Positions 13,801 through 24,800 of a stretch of 64,000 nt of DNA are shown in pieces (the stretch's first letter is position 1; every line of letters starts with the position of its first letter). This DNA is from Incurvaria masculella. Taxonomy: Eukaryota > Arthropoda > Insecta > Lepidoptera > Incurvariidae. A program made the translations under genes and the position numbers. The notes beneath the pieces are model-generated. The model worked only from the letters and a program-made list of their open reading frames with translations, was not told where the DNA came from and searched no databases. Location of the stretch: contig OX335660.1 of the NCBI GenBank assembly GCA_946894095.1, forward strand, positions 13,397,001-13,461,000, given 5' to 3'.

Positions 13801-14116
13801 GCAGCAGCAGGCGGAGCGGGCGCCGCAGCCGCGGCCCGGGCCGACGCTGCCGCCGTACACGGCCGAGCAGCTCGACCTGTTCCGGCCGGCGCCGCCGCCG
13901 AGCCTCGCCGGCGACATCGCCGTCAACTACAACCGGCCGCTACCGCCGGTGAACCCGGACGCGGAGCTCGTCGAGCCGGTGAACTCGGCGGGCGAGGGCC
14001 GCCCGGGGTCGTTCGTATCGTACCGGCTTCCCGGCGAGGGCGCGCACGTCTACTTCCTGACGCCGCAGGCGTCGCGAGACCGCTACGGCTACCGGCCGCG
14101 CGGCTCGGGCAGGTGA
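10847..14116 (+). CDS. Secreted Pro/Tyr-rich matrix or cuticle-like protein
   Basis: A single uninterrupted coding exon of about 1,089 aa. The ATG at 10,847 directly follows TTGCAG, so a short 5'UTR intron may precede it. Residues 1-19 form a signal peptide (MVRGAVLALAALACACAQA). An acidic/charged N-terminal part is followed by a Pro/Phe/Gly-rich stretch (about residues 234-400), a Thr/Pro/Lys/Tyr-rich middle, a Gln/Ala run (about 970-995) and a C-terminus with two related segments at about 930 (SLDGDTLVNYRRPRP) and 1,018 (SLAGDIAVNYNRPLP). FLTP occurs near residues 251 and 1,070. I see no Rebers-Riddiford chitin-binding domain and no cysteine-rich domain. Role in extracellular matrix or cuticle is inferred from the signal peptide and composition. 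Third positions are GC-rich, unlike the flanks. I do not recognise a named family. Confidence 0.85.
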   Translation: MVRGAVLALAALACACAQASVLVPTYVLPPDTFVRDQRHSDDQHAADSQRTIRRLVGGHMRIDRNKSFGDPARNSFAADEKSESGKFAGVVAPGKASAGVGWDQGVWDDGMLMSSAGEGKDAPKGKEDDEDKKTLADQVADGKYGLIQNEIFQKAPKRPGVVSYESNPDTRDKDNVHTLGGLNKEEIWLAEDHLLVLKGGSFSEHGQESERKPWPAIDDYEAPRRQVKLPKKPLVPPPFPVRLSDDGPLVFLTPNGSLPASLFPPFPAGAGNSPFSPAPFPFPPGFNPESSDSRNSSSGGAPYPIPPFPFLPGNASEGGPFPPFLFPSSMNGSFPEGFPPGAAFLPPPGNQTDLYDEDDPSIYYPPPYNFSYHAEKKGSVPPGPLVPGIVLPPPPDFFAPLEERTTTTEESTTQSAPKPKPIVQRPPTSYRKPLKARPTTDNVRTTIEVTTTPRPIIVAETPKQRQPPRIVQIPRPAPVRTYNYAHEEPVGKPSPIEKPTYKPRQKTTPKPTSAPVSIAYDYPEDQTYNSKTPNSSPKPYEVYGPPEQSNVNGNSIVTSSPVPLRAYYTKSQTDDYPKTELKPVYTPKQNENSLASFYFYDEQPKTTPASAAYFDGRTYYKSVPASQNQNNRLNPNTQSGFTPSVNVAYGSIDQSDNLLIWPQKQGPRTLTQEYFSIEKPKTQQVYVQNARPDSFYNQIADIQQTIDFYTTNRPKQYVQRPSNGYKHRPATVRPVYQFSYQTKPRQEQITFRAPKLDTEPFRPMVSYSKPFNSEYNTVPPNQSPVNHQQYLVENAKATTETPTSSKYYPKSKPKDEDYEDAAVKYDTDGKRGYAKPKVPQRVQIVKSIEHFPSTTPSALSHGYYTKQDERYVDDITRNYFELFGKKIEDTHDANGLAVTPPLDTVRTPLNNGINLQYANDESENYRPNPPSLDGDTLVNYRRPRPYIEPESEFVPIANPAYHQYEQIQQHILREQQAQQQAHRQAQQQAERAPQPRPGPTLPPYTAEQLDLFRPAPPPSLAGDIAVNYNRPLPPVNPDAELVEPVNSAGEGRPGSFVSYRLPGEGAHVYFLTPQASRDRYGYRPRGSGR

Positions 14117-14640
14117 GCCCGCTCTAGTCCCGGACGCCGCGGCCGACGCGATGTGTAAATAGTGAGAAGCGCAAATGTGATTTGTTCGTATCCTAAGTAG
14201 TGATAGGTAATGAAGGACGCTCGCGCGAGGGGTCTCTCCCCGTATTGCCATATAAGTTAGCGCAGTTTTCTATGAATTGGGCCGGCGTAGACGCCCTAGT
14301 GATATTTAGCAAAGGACTAAGTGATGAAATTGTATGCCCATGGACATTATTTATTGAATTTATTGATAAGTGCGAGAGTGGTTGATGATTTGTGGTTAAC
14401 TTATTGTTGTGATGAAAATGTTCGAATCTCATTGCATTGTGCAGTGTGATTTATATGCTATGCTGTGCTATGATGAGAGTGCTACATTTTTTTGTAAGAA
14501 AAAATAGTATTTTTGTAGTAATCCTCATTATTTATATGATTTAAACAAATAATGTTAATGTGATCACTGTTTTTAATAATGCATAACAAAGGTTCTTGTA
14601 AGAGAAACGTGAAAAATAATAAAATGAAAATATTATAAAA
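14117..14640 (+). other. 3'UTR of the secreted protein gene
   Basis: AT-rich non-coding sequence after the TGA at 14,116, ending near a poly(A) signal at 14,618-14,623. No other feature is visible in it. Confidence 0.6.
14618..14623 (+). terminator. Poly(A) signal AATAAA
   Basis: AATAAA about 500 bp after the stop codon of the secreted protein gene, followed within 30 bp by a GT/T-rich stretch (CCTGTTTTATTTC) typical of a cleavage region. Confidence 0.6.
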
Positions 14641-14649
14641 CCTGTTTTA

Positions 14650-17600
14650 TTTCACTGCATAATCCGAGGTTGATAAGGTCTGCCAGCAAAGATAAAGAGA
14701 CATTATGTGTCTTTTAAATTTTTGGTAAACAAAAAATAATAAAATGTATTAATGTTCGAACAATTTTTAAGACATTGTAGAATTAGGTATAGTCAGTGAA
14801 AAGATAATATGGGGAATAATAAATATGAAAATGTTATAATATCAACAGATCAAGCTTCAAATAACATATCTCTATAACAAAATGTATCATGGTTCTCACA
14901 CATCAAATGTTTTTACCTATTTCATATTGATCAAATGTGTAAATACATTTCTCAATATTAACCATACCTTTGTGATTGAGATAGCAGTTAGGAGGCTATG
15001 CAATGGCTTGTATACGGCCTGTGCTTACAAAGCAGAAGAGTGGTATGTAATAAATAAAATAAAGATAATTCCCCATGTCGCAAAACGTTGTCCAATGATA
15101 CTTAAGAAATCGCCTTTCGCCATTAAAACATTGCAACAATGTCATTTTGCCAGTTCACAATACAAATTAGATGAGATAGAGTTATTATACCTTTTAGATG
15201 TAAAGCAGTTGTGGAAAACACGGAGGGGAAATTATTTATATTTGATACCGCTCCTAGAAAGTAATGCCGGGAACTCAATTCACCATTCCGTTGATAGTTT
15301 TCGATGATTCGTTAAAATATTTCCAGCTCATATTAATTCCTTGTCAATATTAATAACGAATGTTTAAGCTTAGAGTGGCAGGACTAACTCATTCGCCTAC
15401 AAAACCGTGCTATTGCGCTCTGGGACCTTCTCTGTTTCAAAGAAAAAGACAGGCTTCGTGATGAGGTTGCAACATGTCCAAAAAGCAAACAATGCGCACA
15501 CTGTTTGATTTGGTAAGATTTACGAAAATTTATCGACTAAACGACTTACAGCTAAAAGTAAATCACGACCGCTGTAGTCAAAAATCAAACAAAAACCAAA
15601 TCTTTTTTTTCTTTGTTGTTTGAACGCCCTAATCTCTGGAACTACCAGTCAGGTTTGAAAACATATTTTTACATTCGATAGCCTAATTCTTAAGGAAGGC
15701 TTTAAGCTATTGAACATCACGTAACGACTCTTAGGAGCCGAACAAAAAGAAAAATAGTCAGAGGGCGCGGAGCGAAAACGAAATAATAGCGCGGCGAGGG
15801 CCGTGACGGCGGAGGCCACCCGACGAGGACCGAGTATTGCCGAGTAGAGCCGAAGGTACCTACGCGCGAGCGCGCGAAACGGCGACCAGCGTTGCCGATA
15901 ACCACTCCTCCAATTCCCCAAAAATGTTCTTAGGATTCCCGGAATTCCGTAAAAATCCGGAATAGGAACCGAATTTGATTACAACGATGCAATTTATATG
16001 TCACTATGAAGGGGGTGACATAGGGGATGACAATTTGTATGGTTCATCCATTATTGATGCTACATAATTGTACCTACGTATAGCTCGATTTATTTCCGCA
16101 ATTTTAGGGCTACTAACCATCACGCTAAATTACCAGAGAGGTGACCAGTTGTATGAAATGCTTATAACATGAGAACCAACTACCCGATTTAGATGAGGAT
16201 GTATCTCAGTCTAGCCGTATGGGTTACTTAACATCACGCTAACTTACCAGAGAAGTGAGAAGAGAGGGTTACATATTTATAACAAAACAATAAGTTGACT
16301 GCTCCTGCATGTGGAAATTGGCAGAGTACATCACTCTAAATCACGAGAGGGGTGACTGGTGCGATTAAAGGCTCATAACTTACGAACTACTCACTAGATT
16401 AATATGTGGATTGCATCTACGTACAGGACCTATGGGCGCGCGGTCGGGGTTTGGATTGGTGGCCGTTTTCGATGTTAAGGCTAGTTGTGGTACGGATTCC
16501 ACGTAAAAAATTTGCTCCCCTTTCTTGCTAACTAGGTTGTAAGGTTAATCCCACCCGAGTTATTACGTACCATCGCACTGAATGATAGATGGTCGAAGAG
16601 GCAGTAAAAAATGTCCGTGTTTTCCATCCATGGCACTGTGTAGTAGCGTGCCAGTGCAGAATCGTCCCAGCACGGCGACAAATGCTTTTAAAAAACAATT
16701 CATTAATCGACCCCAATGTTTTGCAATATATTCAAGTACATTCCTTCCACTGAATTTATAAATGGTAGTATTTGGATGTTTTCTTATTCAATCATGCCAC
16801 ATCGGCTCAACGGATTTCGATCCAGTTTTTTTGGTAGATACATTGTTTAATCTTCTGTTAGTAAAGTAGTTCGACTAGACTTTTGGGCCAGCCCTTTGGG
16901 TTACAGTCCGACATCAGTCCAAAACGACATTGACTCGAGCGAAGCCGGGTACCTCAGCTAGTTGATTATAAATCTTTATGAAACAAGGTAAGTCTGATGA
17001 CTAATCTTTTTAGATGTTTTATTTTATAGTTGAGTAATTCACCTCCAACGTTATTGTATAAAACGCGATGAATTATGAATTATTTAAAATTTCTTAGTAG
17101 GCAATATTAATCGTCGTTGTCTTGCATTGCTAATTTTTTTTTAATTTATTTAGAAAAGCTTCCAATCACAATAATATCACCGCCTGTTGCATGCAAATGA
17201 TATTTAATAATAAAATGTCGCCTTGCAGAAAAACACTATTAATCTCAATTTCACAATGACAACACTTTCACTCACCGTCGCATATGTTATTATTTACATG
17301 ATATTGATGCTAATTTACATACAAACATTTGCAGGCGAATATCTGTCCTTGGTGCGTCAAAATCCTTGACATGAAAGCATTGACAATGAGTCATGGTTTC
17401 GAAGGTTGTCTCATAAATCACACATTTTGAGAGAGAAAGAGAGGGAAGGATGAGGAGAGGGGAAGAGGGAGAGAGAGAGATAGTATGTGACGGCCGAGAT
17501 GTTAATAAAGATGGATCGCAAATATGTTGAATGCCGTTGCATAGCTCAAACTGCGTTCGGTGGCAGACAACAGCAGCGCGGAGAGGACTAAATCCGTTCA

Positions 17601-18150
17601 TGTATTTGATCGAGTCTGACAAAAAAAAACGAACACAAAAGCAATTGTGATTTACAACCTGTTGTTGATATTAAGCATGTCATCAGTGCTTCGTAGTTAT
17701 TTCGTAGATAATACGATATGTTTGCCAGTAATCTAGATAATTTAAAAAATTTAGAAAGGTTATAAATATTAAAAAAATTATATATGTATGCATTTGCATA
17801 ATTTCTTAACGTCAGATTACTAATAAATGTCTAAGTTATGCTCAGCTTGTTTGCTTAGGCAAAAAGACTGTTCCAGTTGACCTATTGTGTGAATGATTTC
17901 GACTTATTTGCTGTGGGGTTTGTGTGCAACACGCAACAGCGTTTGTAGTAGCAAGTTGCATTATTTTGGTGCCCAGGCGACGGACTTCAATCGTCATCGA
18001 CTACGTGGTGGTTAGTTTGAATTAGTTTTGAAAGGGGCAAAAAACTAAAATTATGAAGTGTTGTGCTGAAAACCACATGCGTCAACAATGTTTGCTGTAA
18101 CCACTCGATTTGTTCTCAAAACAAATAGTCAATTATTACTAGCAGACAAT
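14650..18150. other. AT-rich intergenic DNA with repeat relics
   Basis: No gene is supported here. A 141-codon open frame at 14,882-15,307 (+) has no family or splice support. A GC-rich patch at about 15,755-15,900 interrupts AT-rich sequence and may be an old promoter or transposon piece. A GA-rich run lies at 17,428-17,483. A LINE-tail-like segment (GCCGGGTACCTCAGCTAG) ends at about 16,962. Confidence 0.45.
16420..16700 (+). mobile_element. Decayed SINE with 5S-like head
   Basis: The segment TTGGATTGGTGGCC at about 16,452 matches, with changes, the C box region TTGGATGGGTGACC of the better copy at 47,385. It is followed by GGCTAGTTGTGGTACGGATT, which parallels the junction GGCTGGCCGTGGTTCGGATT of that copy, and then by the shared SINE body (ATGGTCGAAG, GTCCGTGTTTTCCATCCA). 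The 3' part is degraded. Confidence 0.5.
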
Positions 18151-18154
18151 CATT

Positions 18155-18514
18155 TAAGGATGTTCCGACCCATACAATGTTTTTTTTACACAGAACGCAA
18201 AAAGTATTGCGCTTTAAGGCACGAATTCGTCAAAAATATTAAATATAGCCATAGTAGTTGCAGCGAAAACATATTCACAATTTCAGGTTTAATGGTTTCG
18301 TTGTAATTGCCGATTAGAAGTTTTACACCGTTAGATGGCGCTGTTAAATAAAAATCGTATTTAAATAAATTGTAACAAAGCCAATAATCCTGAAATTGTG
18401 AAATTGTTTTCGCTGCAAGTAATATGACTATATTAAACTTTTATTCGTGGCTTAAAGTGCAATACTTTTTGCGTTATGTGTGCAAACAACTTTATATGGG
18501 TCGAAACAGCCTTA
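18155..18514. mobile_element. MITE with long terminal inverted repeats
   Basis: The two halves are near-perfect inverted copies of about 160 bp. It starts TAAGGATGTTCCGACCCA and ends with the complement of TAAGGCTGTTTCGACCCA. Internal matching blocks include AAAAAGTATTGC with GCAATACTTTTTGCG, and TTCACAATTTCAGG with CCTGAAATTGTGAA. There is no coding capacity. Borders are set by the inverted repeat; TTAA-type flanks suggest a target duplication but this is not certain. Confidence 0.75.
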
Positions 18515-19019
18515 AACAAGCGATCTTGAATATATCTTTATTGTTATAAAAAGGACAATTCCCATTTGAAAAACGAAGCTGAAGATTAGGTAAACTGTTT
18601 CCGAAAAAAGCCTAAATTGTTGGAATTCCAAATGACTATTGAGATTTATGGTGTAATTGTTTCATTGCAGGAAGATTGCATAAAAATGTTTGGTCATTAA
18701 ATTGTGTATTGACTTCCAATTGCGCAAAACGAACCGCGATTACGCAAGTCTCTAACAGACGTCGTTTGCATCAAGCGGTTTTCATTTGCTTTGTTGACAT
18801 TTTTAATACTCTTTGAAGAAATATATTGCTGTATTTACATTACTTGAACAATACAGCAGACAAAATACATAAGACCAGATGTGATTTTCAAAAATGTATA
18901 TCTATAGTTTCCCATCATCAGGAAAACTTACATATATCAATTTTAATATGATTAAATATGTACAAGCTAACTATGCTTGTAAGAACATTCAAGTTGACAC
19001 TGCTTTTTTCGCCCATACA

Positions 19020-19672
19020 AGAATGGACATTCTTCTTTGGCTATGGTCCGAATTGCGCTGAAATGCTGACAGCGTGAATACAGCTGGTCCGAAACGCGCT
19101 TACAGTGCTCACAAATGCAAGATTGTGAGGTATGACGTCACGATGACGTCATCGTTCAAGTGCTTACGGTGCTCAGGGCAAAACCGTGAGCGCTGTCAGC
19201 GGTAGCCATAGATCGCGCGGCAAATTTGATTTTGATGCTGCAAGAATAGAAAATAAAACGCGTCACCGCTTTCGCTCGCCCTTTAACTGCAGTAAATACG
19301 TAACCGTGTGCAATACTGCAGAAATGCGCGCTCTCTCCATTGTCGTTCTACTACTATTTTTCCTGTTTGCCAAATTCTATATCTATCAACATTTCAAAAT
19401 CACCTTCATCATTACTCTAATTGTCACATAAAGTTAGTAAATAGTTATCCGCTTGCAAATTGTTCATTGTTGAACATTAAATACTCTTTTTGTTAAAGAA
19501 ACTTCAAACAATAGTTGGAGGTTATTTTGTGAGCACTGTTAGCACGCTCACAATCGGTCCGATTTGATATTGCAAATATTGCAGTATTCGTGAATACTGA
19601 TTCGGACCAGGTGTTTGCACGAATATTTTTGTGAGCACTGTCAACCCAATTCGGACCAAGGGGTTTAAGTAC
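19020..19672 (+). mobile_element. Repeat family X, copy A, with CRE palindromes
   Basis: About 650 bp, present again in reverse at 37,597-38,372 and in part at 50,395-50,590. It contains GAGCACTGT-type motifs at both ends, GTCCGAATTGCGCT near its left end and AATTCGGACCAAG near its right, giving an inverted-repeat character. TGACGTCA occurs at 19,133-19,140 and 19,144-19,151. No transposase frame is visible, so it is a non-autonomous element. Its superfamily is not recognised. Confidence 0.6.
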
Positions 19673-19929
19673 ATTTCCATGGATCTGATAGAAGTTCGAG
19701 AAAAGTAAATTCTTGACCAAGCTGCTAGGAAACATCATCATCACAATTGACACACGTAAACCGTCAACACAAACTTGGTCCTTAAGTGCAGACGGCATTT
19801 TCGTAGCAGGTAGCTTAACCATTTCTAGTACATCCATATCTTTTGTGAAATATGGACTTCACACTTGGTAACTTGTGTCGTCAGTATTATTGGAATTGAA
19901 AACGGATTGTCATTTTTTTATTATATGGG

Positions 19930-20065
19930 CACCATATGGCATTATCCAGACCCTCACATGAGATGTGCCCGTCGACGTCCATGGGCTTTCGACTTTTGAC
20001 GATGGCTGCAAAAATCGTGCCGGCCAGCCAGGTGCTTCTTCACACCATGTTTGAAGGACTGTAAC
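19930..20065 (-). mobile_element. LINE 3' fragment (reverse transcriptase C-terminus)
   Basis: Read on the minus strand, it encodes [15 protein letters not shown] followed by a tail similar to the fragments at 28,825 and 32,795. The segment matches the usual end of insect non-LTR reverse transcriptases (a YNLxxFKxxVxxHL type motif). Only the extreme C-terminus and 3'UTR remain. Confidence 0.5.
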
Positions 20066-20723
20066 CGTGTGTTGCAGGGGGACCTCGGGGGAGATATCTC
20101 AATCTTGAAATTCACATTCGCCGGTGATTCACAGACACCTGTGACTCACCATAGAATACCAGCTAATACTTTCTTACTCACTTTCGAAACGAGTGTTCAA
20201 CGTTAATCCATAAGGCAATTTAGCCAACGGCCTGGGGCCCTGCGTCGACTAGGGGACCAAGTGCACTGAGAAAAAAAACTAAAAATGAGTTAAAATATTT
20301 TGTAAGATAGATTTGTGTTGTGAATGTCAATATTTTTTATTTTTTTATTTTAAATAGTCACATTCTTATTATCGAATTATATTTGATTGGCTTCAAAGGC
20401 TGAAAAGACTTTCCTATTTATATAGCGTAATCGATATAAATAAAAACCTCTAGAATGGCTGGACTTTCTCGAAGGATTGTTAGCTGCAAATAGACCCTGT
20501 AGGTGCTGCTTTTGTCGAGACCGAGAACTGACCGTCCGCAAAGATGAAGCAACATTTTACCGGGCTCTGCTCGGTTGAATGTATAAAACGAAATCGGCCC
20601 GATTAGAGCTGGGAACCACAGCAAGTTATGAACATAATTGCATCGTAGAAAACTGTTAGAAAATAGTAAAGGAGCCTCGATATGGTTTATCCGGCCCTGG
20701 AAACCATAGTGATCTTGATAGTT

Positions 20724-20856
20724 GCAGCGGCCAGTCGTAGAGTTATGGGTACACTAAAATGGTGGTGGGGCTGGAGGCAGTAGTGCTAGGAGGATGGAGC
20801 GTTACCCGTGACCTACTCGCTGTGCGAGGGTGCAACCCTTCACTGGCCTGTCAGAG
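20724..20856 (-). pseudogene. Scrambled partial duplicate of NAA15 exon 12
   Basis: 20,725-20,765 aligns with 21,631-21,672 in exon 12, and the following 20,763-20,836 aligns with 21,546-21,624, the part that lies before it in the intact exon. The order is therefore permuted, as at the joint of two tandem copies. On the minus strand the first block reads TTILVYP then a stop, LYDWPL, against [14 protein letters not shown] in the working exon, so it is dead. Weak matching continues to about 20,856. Confidence 0.55.
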
Positions 20857-21596
20857 ATCAGCAGTTACCATCGACGACAGTAGTCCAGTAGCACGCTACG
20901 GTCGGGTTTGTTTTGCACATGTGGCGTGCCCCGTCCCCAGCCGCCCGGTTTTTAGGCGGGGCGTCCTACCGCAAGCCGCGCGAGCGGTGCGATGCGCTCC
21001 TTCCGATTCACCTCCTCGCGATCCCACTTCACAGCAATTGCATTGGAATATGCTAATGGAGTTTTGAATGCACACTAACACTGCATTCATAAATGCGTAT
21101 ATTGCGGAGAATTCACAATGTACGCGTGCACGACCGTTCCGAATTGCTTAAGTCAACGTCATGTTGACATAAGGGAAGTGACTCTAGACCGCACACAGAT
21201 CGTACAAAGCGCTGACGGTTGACAGCATGTGTGCCGTGTACGCTGTCAAATGGCTGTCATCGAACTGTCATTTAGCGTGTTTATCCGTAGTTCTCTGATC
21301 GTACGCACTTGTATTCTGAAATAAAGAAGGCCTTTCGCAGTTTGTTAGTCTAGTTAGACAATCCTAGGCCTGAAATAACCACTCTCGAGACTAAGCATTT
21401 TCGAGGTAGTTAGGTTAGGTTCCAATTTGATATCGTGCGATTGTAGCTATTAGCAGTAATATCAATTCGGAATACGAGTATTCAATGTATTCCATTTCTC
21501 TGCGATCTTTGCAATGTACGCATTTCAGAACGTAGGGTAAGAGTGCGGTGGTGCCGGAGGACACCCTAGTGCAAGGAGGGTGGAGCGTCACGTTAC

Positions 21597-21810
21597 CTGT
21601 GTCCTGCTCGCTGTGGGAGGGCACGTCCTGTAGCGGCCGATCGTAGAGTCGCAGGTACACCGAGATGGCGGTTCGCGCGGCGCGGAAGTAGAACGGGTGC
21701 GCCCGGAGGACGTCCTCGAGCCGGAGGAGACCGACGTACGATCGCAGCGTCATCTTCCGCATGCAGTACGAGTGGAAGTCGAACTGGTCCTCCATTATCT
21801 CGGAAAAGTG
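21597..21810 (-). CDS. Naa15: NAA15 exon 12, last exon found
   Basis: [20 protein letters not shown] through [10 protein letters not shown] plus one base; acceptor TTCCAG, donor ACAG/GTAACG. The next family block, a Lys-rich linker starting SDKELKKLRNKQ in vertebrates, should follow but is not seen downstream. Confidence 0.9.
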
Positions 21811-24800
21811 CTGGAAGGGAATGAGAAGAGAATGATAGCGATAAATTCGGTTCAAATGGATATCAAGAATCTTATCTTAGGGTTGCATAGGTGTTAGTGT
21901 TCTATGTATTAGTCTGGTTTTCACCAACTGCTGATTTGTTTTAATCGACAATTAAAGCGTCTTTATTACCAAAGTGCTAATTATCTTACACTGGTATTGA
22001 TTGCAGGCTGCTAAGAAAGGCACTTAATACGTGCCGATTAAGCTAATCAGCAGTGTATTGAGCGCTTCGTAGCCTAGTGGCTCGGGGACTTGCCTTGCAT
22101 ACCAGAGGTCTGGGTTCAAATCCTCGCCCCGTTCATGCACCACTTTCTTTCTCTGTCTGAGTTGGAAACAAATTTCGTCATGAATGCGAGGTCCCCATCC
22201 CCTACTAGGTAGTAGGGTCCAAGCCGCCCGGGATGGTACCATCGCATTAGATGAAAAGATGGTCAAAGCGGCAATGAAAAATTGTCCGTGTTTTCCACCC
22301 AGTTCAATGTAGCCGTGCTTATAAAGGAAGGTCCTGGCATGGCACCTAATTCATTCATTTATAATGGTAGTTGTGTGGTATTAGCCATCCTTGTCAAGGT
22401 GCATACAAAAAAAGTAGGTAGGAAATTTTTGGTAATTAGGGGTGTATATAATCGTTTCTAACCTGCTAAATCTAATATAATGCACAATTTGATTGAGGGC
22501 TGATTTTTCAATGGTCTGATAAACAGTCAGATAGCTATTCGACGGATCTGAATCGAATTGTTATCTGGCTGTTTATCTGACCATTGAAAAATCAGCCATT
22601 AGTAAAATTACAGTCAGATAATTGAGATAGAAGATATAATTCTCCAGTAATGACTATCCCTCTTTGGACAAACGCACCGTCCGATAAGTACTATCTGAGG
22701 ATTGAAAAATCCGCCCCGACACACAAAAAAGTAAAAACGAACCCTATCAACTTCGTGCGCCTTCTTCAACGCCTCGCCCCACTGCCGCTGGCGCCGGTAC
22801 GCCGCCGCCGCCTCTGTCTGGAACCACATGCACTGCATCTCGTTCAGGTTCTCTGTTGCCGCAACTCCTGCAAGAGCATATTGAAAAGTTCAGCAAAGTC
22901 AGTGTGCTGCCTATTCAGAAGATCAGAAAAGTCAAAATAAAGTCTATTCAGAAGATCAGAAAAGTCACAATAAAGTCTATTCAAAAGATCAGCAAAGTCA
23001 GTACTCTTAGTCAGTAACTTCTAATTTCTATTGATCAAATCACACCATATCTACTTTCATCTAAGTTTTGTAAAGTTGTCTGATAAATAATAACTTTAGG
23101 GATTAAGGTCTGTATATGTTATTATAATTATTTTTGATCTCATGTACATTAATTAATTAATTAACCCATCGTCTGCTAGAAGTACCACCGGCAGTACCGC
23201 GGCAAAAACATTTCCAAATCGGTAGGGTATCAAGCAGTACCAGAAATGAAAGAATTTTAAGTTGAAATACCATCGTGAATTTGGTTATGGATTTAATCGA
23301 TTGCAATCTTGAATAATATTGACAATTTTAGATGTCGTTGGATAACCTCAAACCAAACTGAATAATATTTACAGGTAAACTAAAATTTAAAATAATGTTT
23401 TACTTCCTTCTAACTGTCCAATAAAAACAGAAATGTTCAGCGTACATTGGGCGCCCCAAACGGAAGTATTAATTTACGAATATCCTCATCAGTTCACCTT
23501 CTCTCGTGAACTTTGCACACATCTCCTCGGCGTGTGCGACGTGGTCCGCCCGCAGCATGTACCGCGCGCACTTGCTGTTCACGTAGCGGTCCGCCGTGTC
23601 CATCGCCTGAGCCTCCTCCAGCCACTGGTACGCCGAGATTGGGTCGCCGGCGTGCTGCCAAAGTGAAGACAACAACAGTCAGTTTTTTTCTTTTCTCTCT
23701 CATAGTGTTTTAGTATCGACCAAAATACAGTTTTTATTTTGGTGGAATTATCCGTGTCACACACTTTTCGAGTCGGTGACACCTGTCAGTCAATCCCTGC
23801 ATAGATAAAAGAGAAAGGAATAGATTGCTAACGTCATACAATTAATGAATAGATAATAAAAGTCCACAGGTGGCGTTGAAATTCACATTTCAGAACACAT
23901 TAAATAGAAACCAATTTATTTTTATTTTTCTTGTTTACAATGACATTAATTTATTTATAGTTAAAATGTAACATTTTCATCATCCCTACCTAGGCAACAT
24001 TTTCTAGACTAGGAGGTCGCGACAAAAATGGTAACGATAACGTAAACGTCTGAAACTGGGTTCACGGGATACAGACCAACCGTCTGATGCTAAATGTGTC
24101 AGCCTGCCTGTTCCAAGTGGTTGCGTTACGTAGATAAGGCGCCTGAAAAAGTAGTTATTGTGACAAAAAAAAATATATGATAAGGTAAATGGATGAAAAT
24201 GACGAAATATGAAAGTATCAGTACATACTTGCTTAGCGATGCAAAAACTGAACAAATCTTTGGTTTCATTTCGTAGTTATAAGCGATTTAGGTTACAGAT
24301 ATAACTTTAGGTATATTTAAGTATTTCATTAAAAAAACCGACTGGTTATTGTCGCATAATTAATAAGTATCAATGTTTCCAGACAATCAGTATATTCATG
24401 AGCAGGTATATACCAGCATCTATTTTATATAGCCAATCTAGGTAACGCAACCACTTGGCACGGGCAGACCGACATATTTAGCATCAGAGGGTTGGTCTCT
24501 AATATGTGAACCAAGATTCAGCCATTTACCTTATCGTGACCAAAAATGTCGTCACCTCCCGGAATATTCGAATCAAGCTTAGTTTAGTTCTGGTCAGAAA
24601 TTTCATAGGATTAGCGAAAATAAGCAGTTTTCGGCGAGTTTTATATGTTGTATGATATTATCAATCTATATTTTCCTCTTTAATCCATGCTCCCGGCTTT
24701 TTGTAAAATTTAGATGCACCAATTTGATTGGATACTGATTCTGACTTGGTTGTTGTCGGAAGTGAACCTGGCTACTTAGAAGGATAGCAGGAAGCAAGTT

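Noticed and set aside
14882..15307. 141-codon frame after the secreted protein gene
   Set aside because: AT-rich, no family match, no context; likely chance or old repeat.
22064..22140. tRNA gene
   Set aside because: A and B boxes are present but the cloverleaf is not and a SINE body follows; it is a SINE head.
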